Assembly (NCBI RefSeq): GCF_016065055.1
Contig: NZ_CP065856.1
Coordinates: 3,595,836-3,659,835, forward strand
DNA length: 64,000 nucleotides
Origin: Halosimplex litoreum
GTDB lineage: Archaea > Halobacteriota > Halobacteria > Halobacteriales > Haloarculaceae
Direction: 5' to 3'
The position numbers were made by a program, and so were the translations under genes. Position 1 is the stretch's first letter, and the number at the start of each line of letters is the position of its first letter. Shown here piece by piece: positions 35,011-42,656 of this stretch. The notes below the pieces were generated by a model, which saw only the letters and a program-made list of their open reading frames with translations, searched no databases and was not told where the DNA came from.

Positions 35011-36354
35011 ATGACGACTTCTGACTCGGTTTCGGTGGGGGTGTTGAGCCTGCACAACAGCAAGGAGACGAAAGCGATCCTCAACGCCGTCGACGCGCTG
35101 GGCCACCACCCCGAGTGGCTACGCCGGGAGAACACGACGATACGCGTCGAGGGGTCGGAGCCGAAACTCGAACCCGACGTAGACGTGATCGCCAACCGAC
35201 TCCTCCTGTCGAAGTCGACCGAACCCTGCGAGGAGATGGGGCTGGCCAACACCTTCGAACAGTTCGTCCCGATGCTCAACGAACCGGCGAAGACGCTCAC
35301 GTCGATGCACAAGGTGGCCTCGGCGGTCGCGCTCTCGGAGGCCGACGTGCAGGTACCCGACGCCCTGCTCGCCCTGTCTTCCGACCGGCTGAACTTCGAA
35401 CGCGAGCAGTTCGGCGAGGAAGCGGTGTACAAGACCGCCATCGGAACCAACGGCGGCGGCACGTGGAAGGTCGACGCCACCGAGCGGGTCAACGCCCGCG
35501 TCGGCAACCGCTACGCGTTCCTCCAGAAGCTGCTCGACCGGGGTGACGTGCCGACGCGCGACCTCCGCGTCTACGTCGTCGGCGGCGAGGTCGTCGGCTC
35601 GATGTTCCGCTACGCGCCCGACGACGAGTGGCGGACCAACGTCGCCCTGGGCGGCCGCGTCGAGGACGCCGCCGGCGAAGTCGACGACGCAGTCATCGAG
35701 ACGGCACGGACGGCGGTCGAGGCCGTCGGTCTGGACTACGCCGGCGTCGACCTCATGGAGGGTGAAGACGGCTGGTACGTCCTCGAAGTCAACCCCACCG
35801 CGGGCTTCAAGGGCCTGTTCGACGCGACCGGGACGAGCCCGGCCCCCTACATCGCCCAGCGAGCCATCGAGCGCGCCGGCGGCAGCGTCGACCGCGACCG
35901 GGTCGAGGAGCTGTCGGGCCTCCTCGACGACTCGGTGCCCGCCTGCAAACCGCCCTCTGTCAACTCCGGGGCCGCCGACTCGCTCGTCATCGGCTACACC
36001 GAGGAAGTCCTGATCAGCGGGACGAAAGGCTCGGAGTCGGTGGTCGCCAAGTCCGACACCGGCGCGACCCGAACCAGCATCGATACCCGTCTCGCCGCCG
36101 ACATCGGTGCCGGCCCGATCAAGTCGATCACGAAGGTCCGCTCGGGCTCGAACAAGTCCTCGAAGAGTCGTCCGCTCGTCGACGTGGTCGTCGGCGTCGG
36201 CGGCACCCGCCACACCGTCACCGCCAGCGTCGAGGACCGCAGCCACATGAACTACCCCGTCATCCTCGGCCGCGACATCCTCGGCGACTACCAGGTCGAC
36301 GTCTCCCGGCAGGCCGACAACGAGTCCGACTCCGAGATCGAATCAGAGGAGTAG
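35011..36354 (+). CDS. RimK-type ATP-grasp amino-acid ligase fused to a RimB-type retropepsin-like domain
   Basis: A 447-residue fusion. Residues about 1-300 are a RimK-like ATP-grasp ligase: SMHKVASAVALSEADVQVPD, a Gly-rich loop TNGGGTWKVD, RVYVVGGEVVGSMFR, and metal-binding YVLEVNPTAGFKG. Residues about 325-430 match the RimB/DUF785 domain: VVAKSDTGATRTSID with the aspartyl-protease-like DTGA, then RPLVDVVVGVGGTRHT and YPVILGRDIL. Bacterial RimK adds glutamates to ribosomal S6 and RimB removes them. Haloarchaea lack S6, so the target here is different and unknown (F420 or another protein are options). An acidic tail ends it. Confidence 0.88.
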   Translation: MTTSDSVSVGVLSLHNSKETKAILNAVDALGHHPEWLRRENTTIRVEGSEPKLEPDVDVIANRLLLSKSTEPCEEMGLANTFEQFVPMLNEPAKTLTSMHKVASAVALSEADVQVPDALLALSSDRLNFEREQFGEEAVYKTAIGTNGGGTWKVDATERVNARVGNRYAFLQKLLDRGDVPTRDLRVYVVGGEVVGSMFRYAPDDEWRTNVALGGRVEDAAGEVDDAVIETARTAVEAVGLDYAGVDLMEGEDGWYVLEVNPTAGFKGLFDATGTSPAPYIAQRAIERAGGSVDRDRVEELSGLLDDSVPACKPPSVNSGAADSLVIGYTEEVLISGTKGSESVVAKSDTGATRTSIDTRLAADIGAGPIKSITKVRSGSNKSSKSRPLVDVVVGVGGTRHTVTASVEDRSHMNYPVILGRDILGDYQVDVSRQADNESDSEIESEE

Positions 36355-36364
36355 ACGCGCGTCT

Positions 36365-36712
36365 TCAGTCTTCGTTCCCGTCCGCGATCCGCTCCGCCAG
36401 CGACCGCGCCGTCGCCACGCGCTCGTCGGCGTCCTCGTCGCCGGTCCCGTCGACGTTCGAGAGGAGATCCGCCACGTGGCCGACCCGTTCGCGGACGGTC
36501 GCCCTCGCGCCCTCGTCGTCCGCGTCGCTCGCCAAGGCCGCGGCGTCGCCGGCGACCGCCTGCGCCTCGCCGACCCACCGGCTCGCCGTCCGGTCGACGG
36601 GTCGTTCCTCGGTCGCTTCGAGTTTGGCGTGGAGCCGTTCGACGCGTTCGGCGAGCGAGTCGCCCGCGACCTCGGTGTCGCCCTCACCGCGGCCGTCGGT
36701 GTCGTCACCCAC
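36365..36712 (-). CDS. Helical acidic protein, unknown
   Basis: A 115-residue, Ala/Asp/Glu-rich protein predicted almost entirely helical. It contains SLAERVERLHAKLEATEERP and a pattern of Leu/Val every three to four residues (VGHVADLLSN, RSLAERIAD) that suggests coiled-coil or helical-bundle packing. No catalytic motif or membrane segment is seen. It ends the cluster with the glycosylase gene, 3 bp downstream of the latter on the same strand, so the two are co-transcribed. Confidence 0.62.
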   Translation of the reverse strand: MGDDTDGRGEGDTEVAGDSLAERVERLHAKLEATEERPVDRTASRWVGEAQAVAGDAAALASDADDEGARATVRERVGHVADLLSNVDGTGDEDADERVATARSLAERIADGNED

Positions 36713-36715
36713 GGT

Positions 36716-37294
36716 TCACCCCTCCACCGCGCGCCAGAGGTACAGGCTGGCGTAGCTCCGGTAGGGAGCCCACCGCTCGGCGGCGTCGGTCATCTCGGCG
36801 CGAGTCATATCGGCGTCGAACAGCCGGTCCATCCCCTCACAGATGCCCAGGTCGCCGACCGGAAACACGTCCTCACGACCGAGCCCGAACAGCAGGAACA
36901 TGTCGGCGGTCCACGGGCCGACCCCGTGGACGTCGGTCAGCTCGGCCCTGACCGCGTCGTCGCTCGTGTCGGCGAAGGTGTCTCGATCCCACTCGTGGGT
37001 CAGGAACGCGTTCGCCGCGCTCTTGGCGTAGTCGGCCTTCGCCTCGGAGAGTCCGGCGTCGTGGAGTTCGGCGTGGTCGGCCTCGACGACGGATTCGGGG
37101 GTCACCTCGACCGCGTCGAACAGCCGCTCGCGGATGGCCGCGGCGGCGTCCATCGACACCTGCTGGCGGATCAGCGAGACGACCAGCCGCTCGTACAGAT
37201 CGTCGGCCGGCTCGATCGAGACGGGGCCGTGCTCGTCGACGACCGGCCCGAGCACCTGGTCGTCGGCGAGTTCCTCGATAGGGTCCGCTGTCAT
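36716..37294 (-). CDS. DNA-3-methyladenine glycosylase (AlkA-like, HhH-GPD)
   Basis: A 192-residue base-excision repair enzyme. LIRQQVSMDAAAAIRERLF is the family's early helix. The helix-hairpin-helix DVHGVGPWTADMFLLFGLGR is followed by VFPVGDLGI, whose Asp is the catalytic base of HhH-GPD enzymes. It lacks the N-terminal TBP-like domain of E. coli AlkA, like many archaeal and short bacterial forms. ATG 37294 is used; the upstream extension is Arg/Pro-rich. It removes alkylated purines. It is followed 3 bp later by a helical protein. Confidence 0.88.
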   Translation of the reverse strand: MTADPIEELADDQVLGPVVDEHGPVSIEPADDLYERLVVSLIRQQVSMDAAAAIRERLFDAVEVTPESVVEADHAELHDAGLSEAKADYAKSAANAFLTHEWDRDTFADTSDDAVRAELTDVHGVGPWTADMFLLFGLGREDVFPVGDLGICEGMDRLFDADMTRAEMTDAAERWAPYRSYASLYLWRAVEG

Positions 37295-37350
37295 CGCTAG
37301 AACGTCGGGCTCGGGACGGCATGGGGGTTTCGGCCCGACTCGAGCGCCAC

Positions 37351-38034
37351 TCAGCTCGCGCCCGCGGCGCCGCAACAGGCCGGCGGCTCCGGCGGGCCCG
37401 CCGTCTCGCCGTCCGGGTCGTCGGTCGACTCGTCGTCCGGGTCGGCGGTCGTCTCCGGGTCGACCGCGGTGGGCTCGCTGGCCTCGTCCGCGGATTCGAC
37501 CCCGTTACCGCCGTCGGTTCCGTCGCCGCCGTCGACGACCTTGGCTGGATTGCCGACCACGGTCGCCCCCGGCGGTACGTCGTCGACGACGACCGCACCG
37601 GCGCCGACCGAGGCGTCGTCGCCGACCGTGATGTCGCCCACGAGCGTCGCGTTGGCGCCCAGTGTCACGCGGTCGCCGACGGTCGGGTGCCGTTTGACGG
37701 GACGGGGGTCGTCGCCCCCCAGTGTCACACCGTGGTACATCACCACGTCGTCACCGACCTCCGCCGTCTCGCCGACGACGACGCCCATCCCGTGGTCGAC
37801 GAAGACCCGTCGGCCGAGGTCGGCGCCCGGATGGATCTCGACGCCGGTCAGGAAGCGGGTGAGTTGTGAGATGAGTCTGGCGGCGAAGTGGAACTCGCGG
37901 GTCCACAGCCAGTGGGCCAGCCGATAGGCCCAGACGGCGTGGAGGCCGGCGTAGAGGAGTACTTCGGCGCTGCTCTTCGCGGCGGGGTCGGTCTCGCGGG
38001 CTGTGCGAACGTCCTCGCGGAGTCTGTCGAACAT
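37351..38034 (-). CDS. cysE: Serine O-acetyltransferase
   Basis: A 227-residue enzyme making O-acetylserine for cysteine synthesis. A short N-terminal helical part ([20 protein letters not shown]) precedes the left-handed beta helix with hexapeptide repeats: [21 protein letters not shown], with catalytic Asp-His, then [10 protein letters not shown] and [13 protein letters not shown]. It ends in a 50-residue Asp/Gly/Pro-rich tail with CCGAAGAS, the CC pair being odd and possibly metal-binding. No cysK is adjacent in the window. Confidence 0.9.
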   Translation of the reverse strand: MFDRLREDVRTARETDPAAKSSAEVLLYAGLHAVWAYRLAHWLWTREFHFAARLISQLTRFLTGVEIHPGADLGRRVFVDHGMGVVVGETAEVGDDVVMYHGVTLGGDDPRPVKRHPTVGDRVTLGANATLVGDITVGDDASVGAGAVVVDDVPPGATVVGNPAKVVDGGDGTDGGNGVESADEASEPTAVDPETTADPDDESTDDPDGETAGPPEPPACCGAAGAS

Positions 38035-38216
38035 TGTGGGTCGGTGTCGTGGTCGGTCGAGTGCGGGTCGATGCAGACAAAAAAGAGCGGTCGCTCAACG
38101 ACAGCAGCGCCGAACGTCGTTCGGCTGGTCGGAGTCCGTGCGGCCGGACGAACGCGAGCGCCCGAAGTGCATGGTTCCGAGTCGATTTGCCAGCGGCTTA
38201 AATCGACCGACCCGCT

Positions 38217-38302
38217 CTACAGTAGAATCTGAAAGACATCGCTCGGACGATCCCATGATAGCGTGCGATCGACCGTGCAAACGCTTTCAAATTCTACTAT
38301 AG
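38217..38302. mobile_element. Candidate miniature inverted-repeat element (86 bp)
   Basis: CTACAGTAGAATCTGAAAG (38217-38235) and the complement of CTTTCAAATTCTACTATAG (38284-38302) match at 17 of 19 positions, framing a 48-bp centre with no coding potential. Such terminal inverted repeats are the mark of a MITE left by an insertion sequence, though a bidirectional operator cannot be excluded. It lies in the 550-bp gene-free gap after cysE. Confidence 0.5.
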
Positions 38303-38427
38303 CAGTCGCTTCGATCGCCTCGCGTCTGACCGAGCGCTCTGGACACGCTCGTCCGGAGAGGCGCGGGGATCGCGGGAAAACGTCTCCCCGGTGGCGACCG
38401 CCCGGGTCTGGTCGTCGGCGACGCGAT

Positions 38428-38471
38428 GGACTTCCCCACGGATCGCTTCGCTCGTCTGGGAGGGGAAGTCC
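38428..38471. repeat. Perfect 10-bp hairpin with TCGCTTCGCTC in the loop
   Basis: GGACTTCCCC (38428-38437) pairs perfectly with GGGGAAGTCC (38462-38471). The loop holds GATCGCTTCGCTCGTC, sharing the core of the hairpins at 15.8-16.6 and 62.1-62.4 kb. There is no T-run after it on either strand, so a simple terminator is unlikely. It lies in the gap between cysE and the beta-oxidation gene. Confidence 0.6.
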
Positions 38472-38587
38472 GTGCCTCACCGGTGGTCCGGTAGCGCACG
38501 GAGACGATCGAAATCAACTCTCAACTCGGAGAGCGTTTACGGCCGAGAGAAACCTTGAAACGGGAGCCGAGCCAGGTTGCACACGTC

Positions 38588-40552
38588 ATGGACTTCGAGG
38601 ATATCGAACAGGTCGCGGTACTCGGTGCGGGGAACATGGGTCACGGGATCGCCGAGGTCGCGGCCCTGGCGGGCTACGACGTGACGATGCGTGACATCAA
38701 AGAGGAGTTCGTCGACGACGGCTACGAGAACATCGAGTGGTCGCTCGGCAAGCTCGCCGAGAGCGGCCAGATCAGCGACGAGGAGGCCGACGCCGCGCTT
38801 GACCGAGTCGAACCGCTCGTCGACTTCGAACCCGCCGTCGCCGAGGCGGACGTGGTCATCGAAGCGGTCCCCGAACGGATGGACATCAAGAAGGACGTGT
38901 ACGGCGAGCTGTCGGAGTACGCGCCCGAGGAGGCCATCTTCGCGACGAACACGTCCAGCCTCTCGATCACCGAACTCTCGGAGGTGACCGAGCGACCGGA
39001 GCAGTTCTGTGGGATGCACTTCTTCAATCCGCCCGTCCGGATGGCGCTCGTGGAGGTCATCCGCGGCGAACACACCGCCGACGAGACCCTCGACGCGATC
39101 GAACAGTTGGCCGAGGCCTTCGACAAGACGCCCGTCCGCGTCCGTAAGGACTCGCCGGGGTTCATCGTCAACCGCGTGCTCGTCCCGCTGATGAACGAGG
39201 CCTGCTGGCTCGTCCACGACGACGTGGCGACCGTCGCCGAGGTCGACTCCACGACCTCCTTCGACATGGGCCTGCCCATGGGCGCGTTCGAACTCGGCGA
39301 CCAGGTCGGCCACGACGTAACCCTGCACGTCCTCGAATACCTCGACGAAGTACTGGGCGACGCCTACGAGCCCTGCCCGCTCCTCGAAGAGAAGGTCGAC
39401 GCGGAAGAACTCGGCAAGAAGACCGGGCAGGGCTTCTACGACTACGAGGACGGCGGCGTCGAGATCCCCGCCGACGAGGGCCGCGACGACGTCGAGGCGC
39501 GCCTGCTGGCCGTCATGGCCAACGAGGTCGGCAAGCTCGTCGAGAACGACGTCGCACCGGTCTCGGACATCGACGAGGCGATGATGCTCGGTGCCGGCTT
39601 CCCGGAAGGCCCGGGCAAGCGCGCCGACGCCTACGGGCTCGGCGAACTCGTCGCGACCCTCGAGCCGGTCCACGAGGAGACCGGCGCGGCCCGCTACGAG
39701 GTGTCCGACGGCCTGCGCGCGGCGGCCGAGGAGGGCGGCTTCTACGGTGACGACGAGGAGGGCGAGACCGTCGAGTACGAGCAGATAGTCGTCGAGACCG
39801 ACGGCGCGGTCGGGTACGTCCAGCTCGACCGCCCGGCGCGGATGAACACGATCACCGTCGACATGATCGACGAGGTCGACGCGGCGCTCGACCAGTTCGA
39901 GGACGACGACGAGATCCGCGCCGTCCTGCTGGAAGGCGCCGGCGACCGGGCGTTCTCCGCCGGGTTCGACGCCGCGAGCGCCGCGCCCGGCAGCGGCCTC
40001 GAAGCCAGCGAGATGTCCCGGAAGGGCCAGCGCGTGTTCGGCCGGCTGGAGGAGGTCGGCATGCCGGTCGTCGCGGCCATCGACGGCTACTGTCTCGGGG
40101 GCGGGATGGAACTCGCGACCGCAGCGGACATGCGCATCGCTAGCGAGAGCGGCCAGTTCGGCCAGCCCGAGCACAACCTCGGGCTCCTGCCCGGCTGGGG
40201 CGGCACCCAGCGCCTCCCGCAGGTCGTCGGTGAGGGGCGAGCGAAGGAGATCATCTTCACCGCCAAGAACGACTACGACGCCGAGACGATGTACGACTAC
40301 GGCTTCGTCAACGAGGTCGTGAGTCCGGACGAGTACGACGACCGCAAGTGGGAGCTCGCCCGCGACCTGGCCGCGGGGCCGCCGATCGCCCAGAAGTTCA
40401 CCAAGCGCGCCATGCTCGCGAGCCGCGACGACACCGACGCCGGTCTCGAGTACGAGGCGTCGGCCTTCGGCCACCTGTTCACCACCGACGACGTCTGGGA
40501 GGGCCTCGCGGCGTTCCAGCAGGACCGCGAGCCGGAGTTCGAAGGGGAGTAA
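38588..40552 (+). CDS. Fused 3-hydroxyacyl-CoA dehydrogenase/enoyl-CoA hydratase
   Basis: A 654-residue beta-oxidation enzyme. The N-terminal dehydrogenase has VLGAGNMGHGIAEVAA (NAD fold), ATNTSSLSI, MHFFNPPVRM (catalytic His) and KDSPGFIVNR. The C-terminal hydratase (about 400-654) has AFSAGFD, IDGYCLGGGMELA and PEHNLGLLPGWGGTQRL with the catalytic Glu pair region. The order dehydrogenase-then-hydratase is opposite to bacterial FadB and typical of haloarchaea. ATG 38588 is chosen over an upstream TTG. It works downstream of acyl-CoA dehydrogenases such as the one at 18.6 kb, and has no operon partner here. Confidence 0.94.
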   Translation: MDFEDIEQVAVLGAGNMGHGIAEVAALAGYDVTMRDIKEEFVDDGYENIEWSLGKLAESGQISDEEADAALDRVEPLVDFEPAVAEADVVIEAVPERMDIKKDVYGELSEYAPEEAIFATNTSSLSITELSEVTERPEQFCGMHFFNPPVRMALVEVIRGEHTADETLDAIEQLAEAFDKTPVRVRKDSPGFIVNRVLVPLMNEACWLVHDDVATVAEVDSTTSFDMGLPMGAFELGDQVGHDVTLHVLEYLDEVLGDAYEPCPLLEEKVDAEELGKKTGQGFYDYEDGGVEIPADEGRDDVEARLLAVMANEVGKLVENDVAPVSDIDEAMMLGAGFPEGPGKRADAYGLGELVATLEPVHEETGAARYEVSDGLRAAAEEGGFYGDDEEGETVEYEQIVVETDGAVGYVQLDRPARMNTITVDMIDEVDAALDQFEDDDEIRAVLLEGAGDRAFSAGFDAASAAPGSGLEASEMSRKGQRVFGRLEEVGMPVVAAIDGYCLGGGMELATAADMRIASESGQFGQPEHNLGLLPGWGGTQRLPQVVGEGRAKEIIFTAKNDYDAETMYDYGFVNEVVSPDEYDDRKWELARDLAAGPPIAQKFTKRAMLASRDDTDAGLEYEASAFGHLFTTDDVWEGLAAFQQDREPEFEGE

Positions 40553-40582
40553 GGCCGCGTCCGGGCCGTTCTTTCCGTTCTC

Positions 40583-42514
40583 TCAGTCGTCCTCGGCGGC
40601 GTCTAGCGCCTGCTGGGCGACCCGTTCGCTGGCCTGCTCGACGAACTCCTCGGGGAGGTCCTCGATCTCGCCGGCCTGGACGCGCCAGAGGTTGGCGTAG
40701 AGCCCGTCGCCGCCCAGCAGGTCCTCGTGGGTGCCGCGTTCGACGATCTCGCCGTCGTCGATGACGAGGATGGTGTCGGCGTCGCGGACCGTCGAGAGCC
40801 GGTGAGCGATGATGAAGGTCGTGCGGTCGGCGGCGAGTTCGTCGATCGAGCGCTGGATGAGCATCTCCGTCTCGGTGTCGACGGCGGAGGTCGCCTCGTC
40901 GAAGATCATGATCGCGGGGTGCTGGAGGATGGTCCGCGCGACGGCGACGCGCTGGCGCTGGCCGCCCGACAGTTTCACGCCGCGCTCGCCGATGTCGGTG
41001 TCGTAGCCCTCGGGGAGATTCTCGATGAACTCGTGGGCCTCGGCGCGCTTGCAGGCTTCGACGACCGCCTCGCGGGTGGCGTCGAACTGGCCGTACTTGA
41101 CGTTCTCGGCGATGGTCCCGTCGAACAGGAAGTTGTCCTGGCCGACGTAGCCCATCGACCCCCGCAGGCTGGCGAGCGTCGCGTCGCGCACGTCCGTCCC
41201 GTCGACGCGGACCTCGCCCTCGTCCACGTCGTACAGCCGCAGCAACAGCTTGACGATGGTCGTCTTCCCCGCGCCGGTCGGCCCGACGAGCCCGACGGTC
41301 TCGCCCGGTTCCACGTCGATGTCGACGTCGTCGAGCACCGTCTCGTCGCCGTCGTAGCTGAAGGTCACGTCGTCGTACTCGACGCGGCCCGCCACGTCGC
41401 CAAGGTCGACGGCGTCCGGCCTGTCCTGGATGCGGACCGGGAGGCTCATCAGCCCGAGGATGCGCTTGGTCGAGGCCTTGGCGTCCTCGTAGCGCTCGAC
41501 GATGTTGCCCATCTGGGCGAGCGGGTTGACGAGCCGCTGTGTTAGCAGGAGGAAGGTGACGAGCACGCCGGCGGTGAGGTCGCCCGAGAACGGGCCGGGC
41601 GGCCCCTGGATGAGCCAGATCCCGCCGACGATGAAGGTCGCGATAAAGGAGAGGGAGGTGAGCACGCGCAGGCCGGGGCGGTAGACGAAGGATAGCCGAA
41701 GCGCCAGCCAGTCGAGCTTGAAGTAGCGGTAGGAGTGGTCCTCGACGCGCTGGTCCTCGTACTCCTCGGTGTTCGACGACTTGATCACCTGGATGCCACC
41801 GAGGTTGTTCTCCAGGCGGCTGTTCAGGTCGCCGACCGACTCGCGGATGTCGGCGTAGCGCTCCTCGGCCAGGCGCATGTACCAGTAGGTGAACACCGCC
41901 GACAGCGGCGCGACGACCATGGTGACGGCCGCCAGCTGGGGGTTCAGCGCGACGAGGAAGGCGGCGGTCCCGAGCATGAGGACGATCAGCTGGATCAGCT
42001 CGCCCATCATCGAGTCGAGGAACTGCTCCAGCCGGTTGACGTCGTTCGAGAGGATGGAGATGAGCTCGCCGGTCTGGACCTCGTTGAAGAAGTCCATGTC
42101 CAGGCGCTGCATCTGTTGGTAGGTGGCCGTGCGGGCCTCGTGTTTCACCCTGTGGGAGAAGAGGTTCAGGGTGGACGAGCGGACGAAGATGAGCACGGCT
42201 TGCCCGATCATCGCGACGGCCATACCGCCCACGACGAACCAGAACTGCCCCATCTCCGTCGTCGGGAGCAACGACTGGGGGACGTAGGGAAGCGTGAACC
42301 CCGCCTCTTCGTTGAACAGCGCGTCGATGGCGACGCCCAACAACACCGGCGGCACCAGCGAGAAGAAGCGCGACCCGATGCTCGCCAGCACGCCGACGAC
42401 GAACCAGCGCCGGTGGCCGTGGCCGAACCGCTGGAACAGCTGCAACAGTGGGTGATCCAGTTCCTCTCGGTGTTTCTCGATGTACTCCGAATCTATCGCC
42501 TGGTCTGTACTCAC
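40583..42514 (-). CDS. ABC exporter (fused permease and ATPase)
   Basis: A 643-residue type IV exporter half. Six transmembrane helices (about 40-340) are followed by the nucleotide-binding domain: Walker A GPTGAGKTTIVKL, Q-loop GYVGQDNF, signature LSGGQRQRVA, Walker B IMIFDEATSAVD and switch His in IAHRLSTV. It should form a homodimer that exports lipids, peptides or drugs. The N-terminal DHPLLQLFQRFGHGHRR is a cytoplasmic lead. Converges on the beta-oxidation gene with a 30-bp gap. Substrate unknown. Confidence 0.92.
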   Translation of the reverse strand: MSTDQAIDSEYIEKHREELDHPLLQLFQRFGHGHRRWFVVGVLASIGSRFFSLVPPVLLGVAIDALFNEEAGFTLPYVPQSLLPTTEMGQFWFVVGGMAVAMIGQAVLIFVRSSTLNLFSHRVKHEARTATYQQMQRLDMDFFNEVQTGELISILSNDVNRLEQFLDSMMGELIQLIVLMLGTAAFLVALNPQLAAVTMVVAPLSAVFTYWYMRLAEERYADIRESVGDLNSRLENNLGGIQVIKSSNTEEYEDQRVEDHSYRYFKLDWLALRLSFVYRPGLRVLTSLSFIATFIVGGIWLIQGPPGPFSGDLTAGVLVTFLLLTQRLVNPLAQMGNIVERYEDAKASTKRILGLMSLPVRIQDRPDAVDLGDVAGRVEYDDVTFSYDGDETVLDDVDIDVEPGETVGLVGPTGAGKTTIVKLLLRLYDVDEGEVRVDGTDVRDATLASLRGSMGYVGQDNFLFDGTIAENVKYGQFDATREAVVEACKRAEAHEFIENLPEGYDTDIGERGVKLSGGQRQRVAVARTILQHPAIMIFDEATSAVDTETEMLIQRSIDELAADRTTFIIAHRLSTVRDADTILVIDDGEIVERGTHEDLLGGDGLYANLWRVQAGEIEDLPEEFVEQASERVAQQALDAAEDD

Positions 42515-42656
42515 GGGTTTGACTGTCGCGCCTGTTAGCCATCCCCGCTCAAAAAGGGGCCGGTCCGCAACAGATTCGCCGCTTGTTCGACGGGCGAGCG
42601 GCGACCGGTCGCGCGTCGACCACCAGCGAGAAGGCCATCAGCGACGCGCTTCGTCG

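Noticed and set aside
38428-38471. Simple intrinsic terminator
   Set aside because: No T-run follows the stem on either strand, and its loop is shared with hairpins elsewhere, so termination alone does not explain it.
38263-38694. Plus-strand frame across the MITE-like element into the beta-oxidation gene
   Set aside because: It overlaps the true N-terminus of the dehydrogenase in another frame and has no protein-like features.
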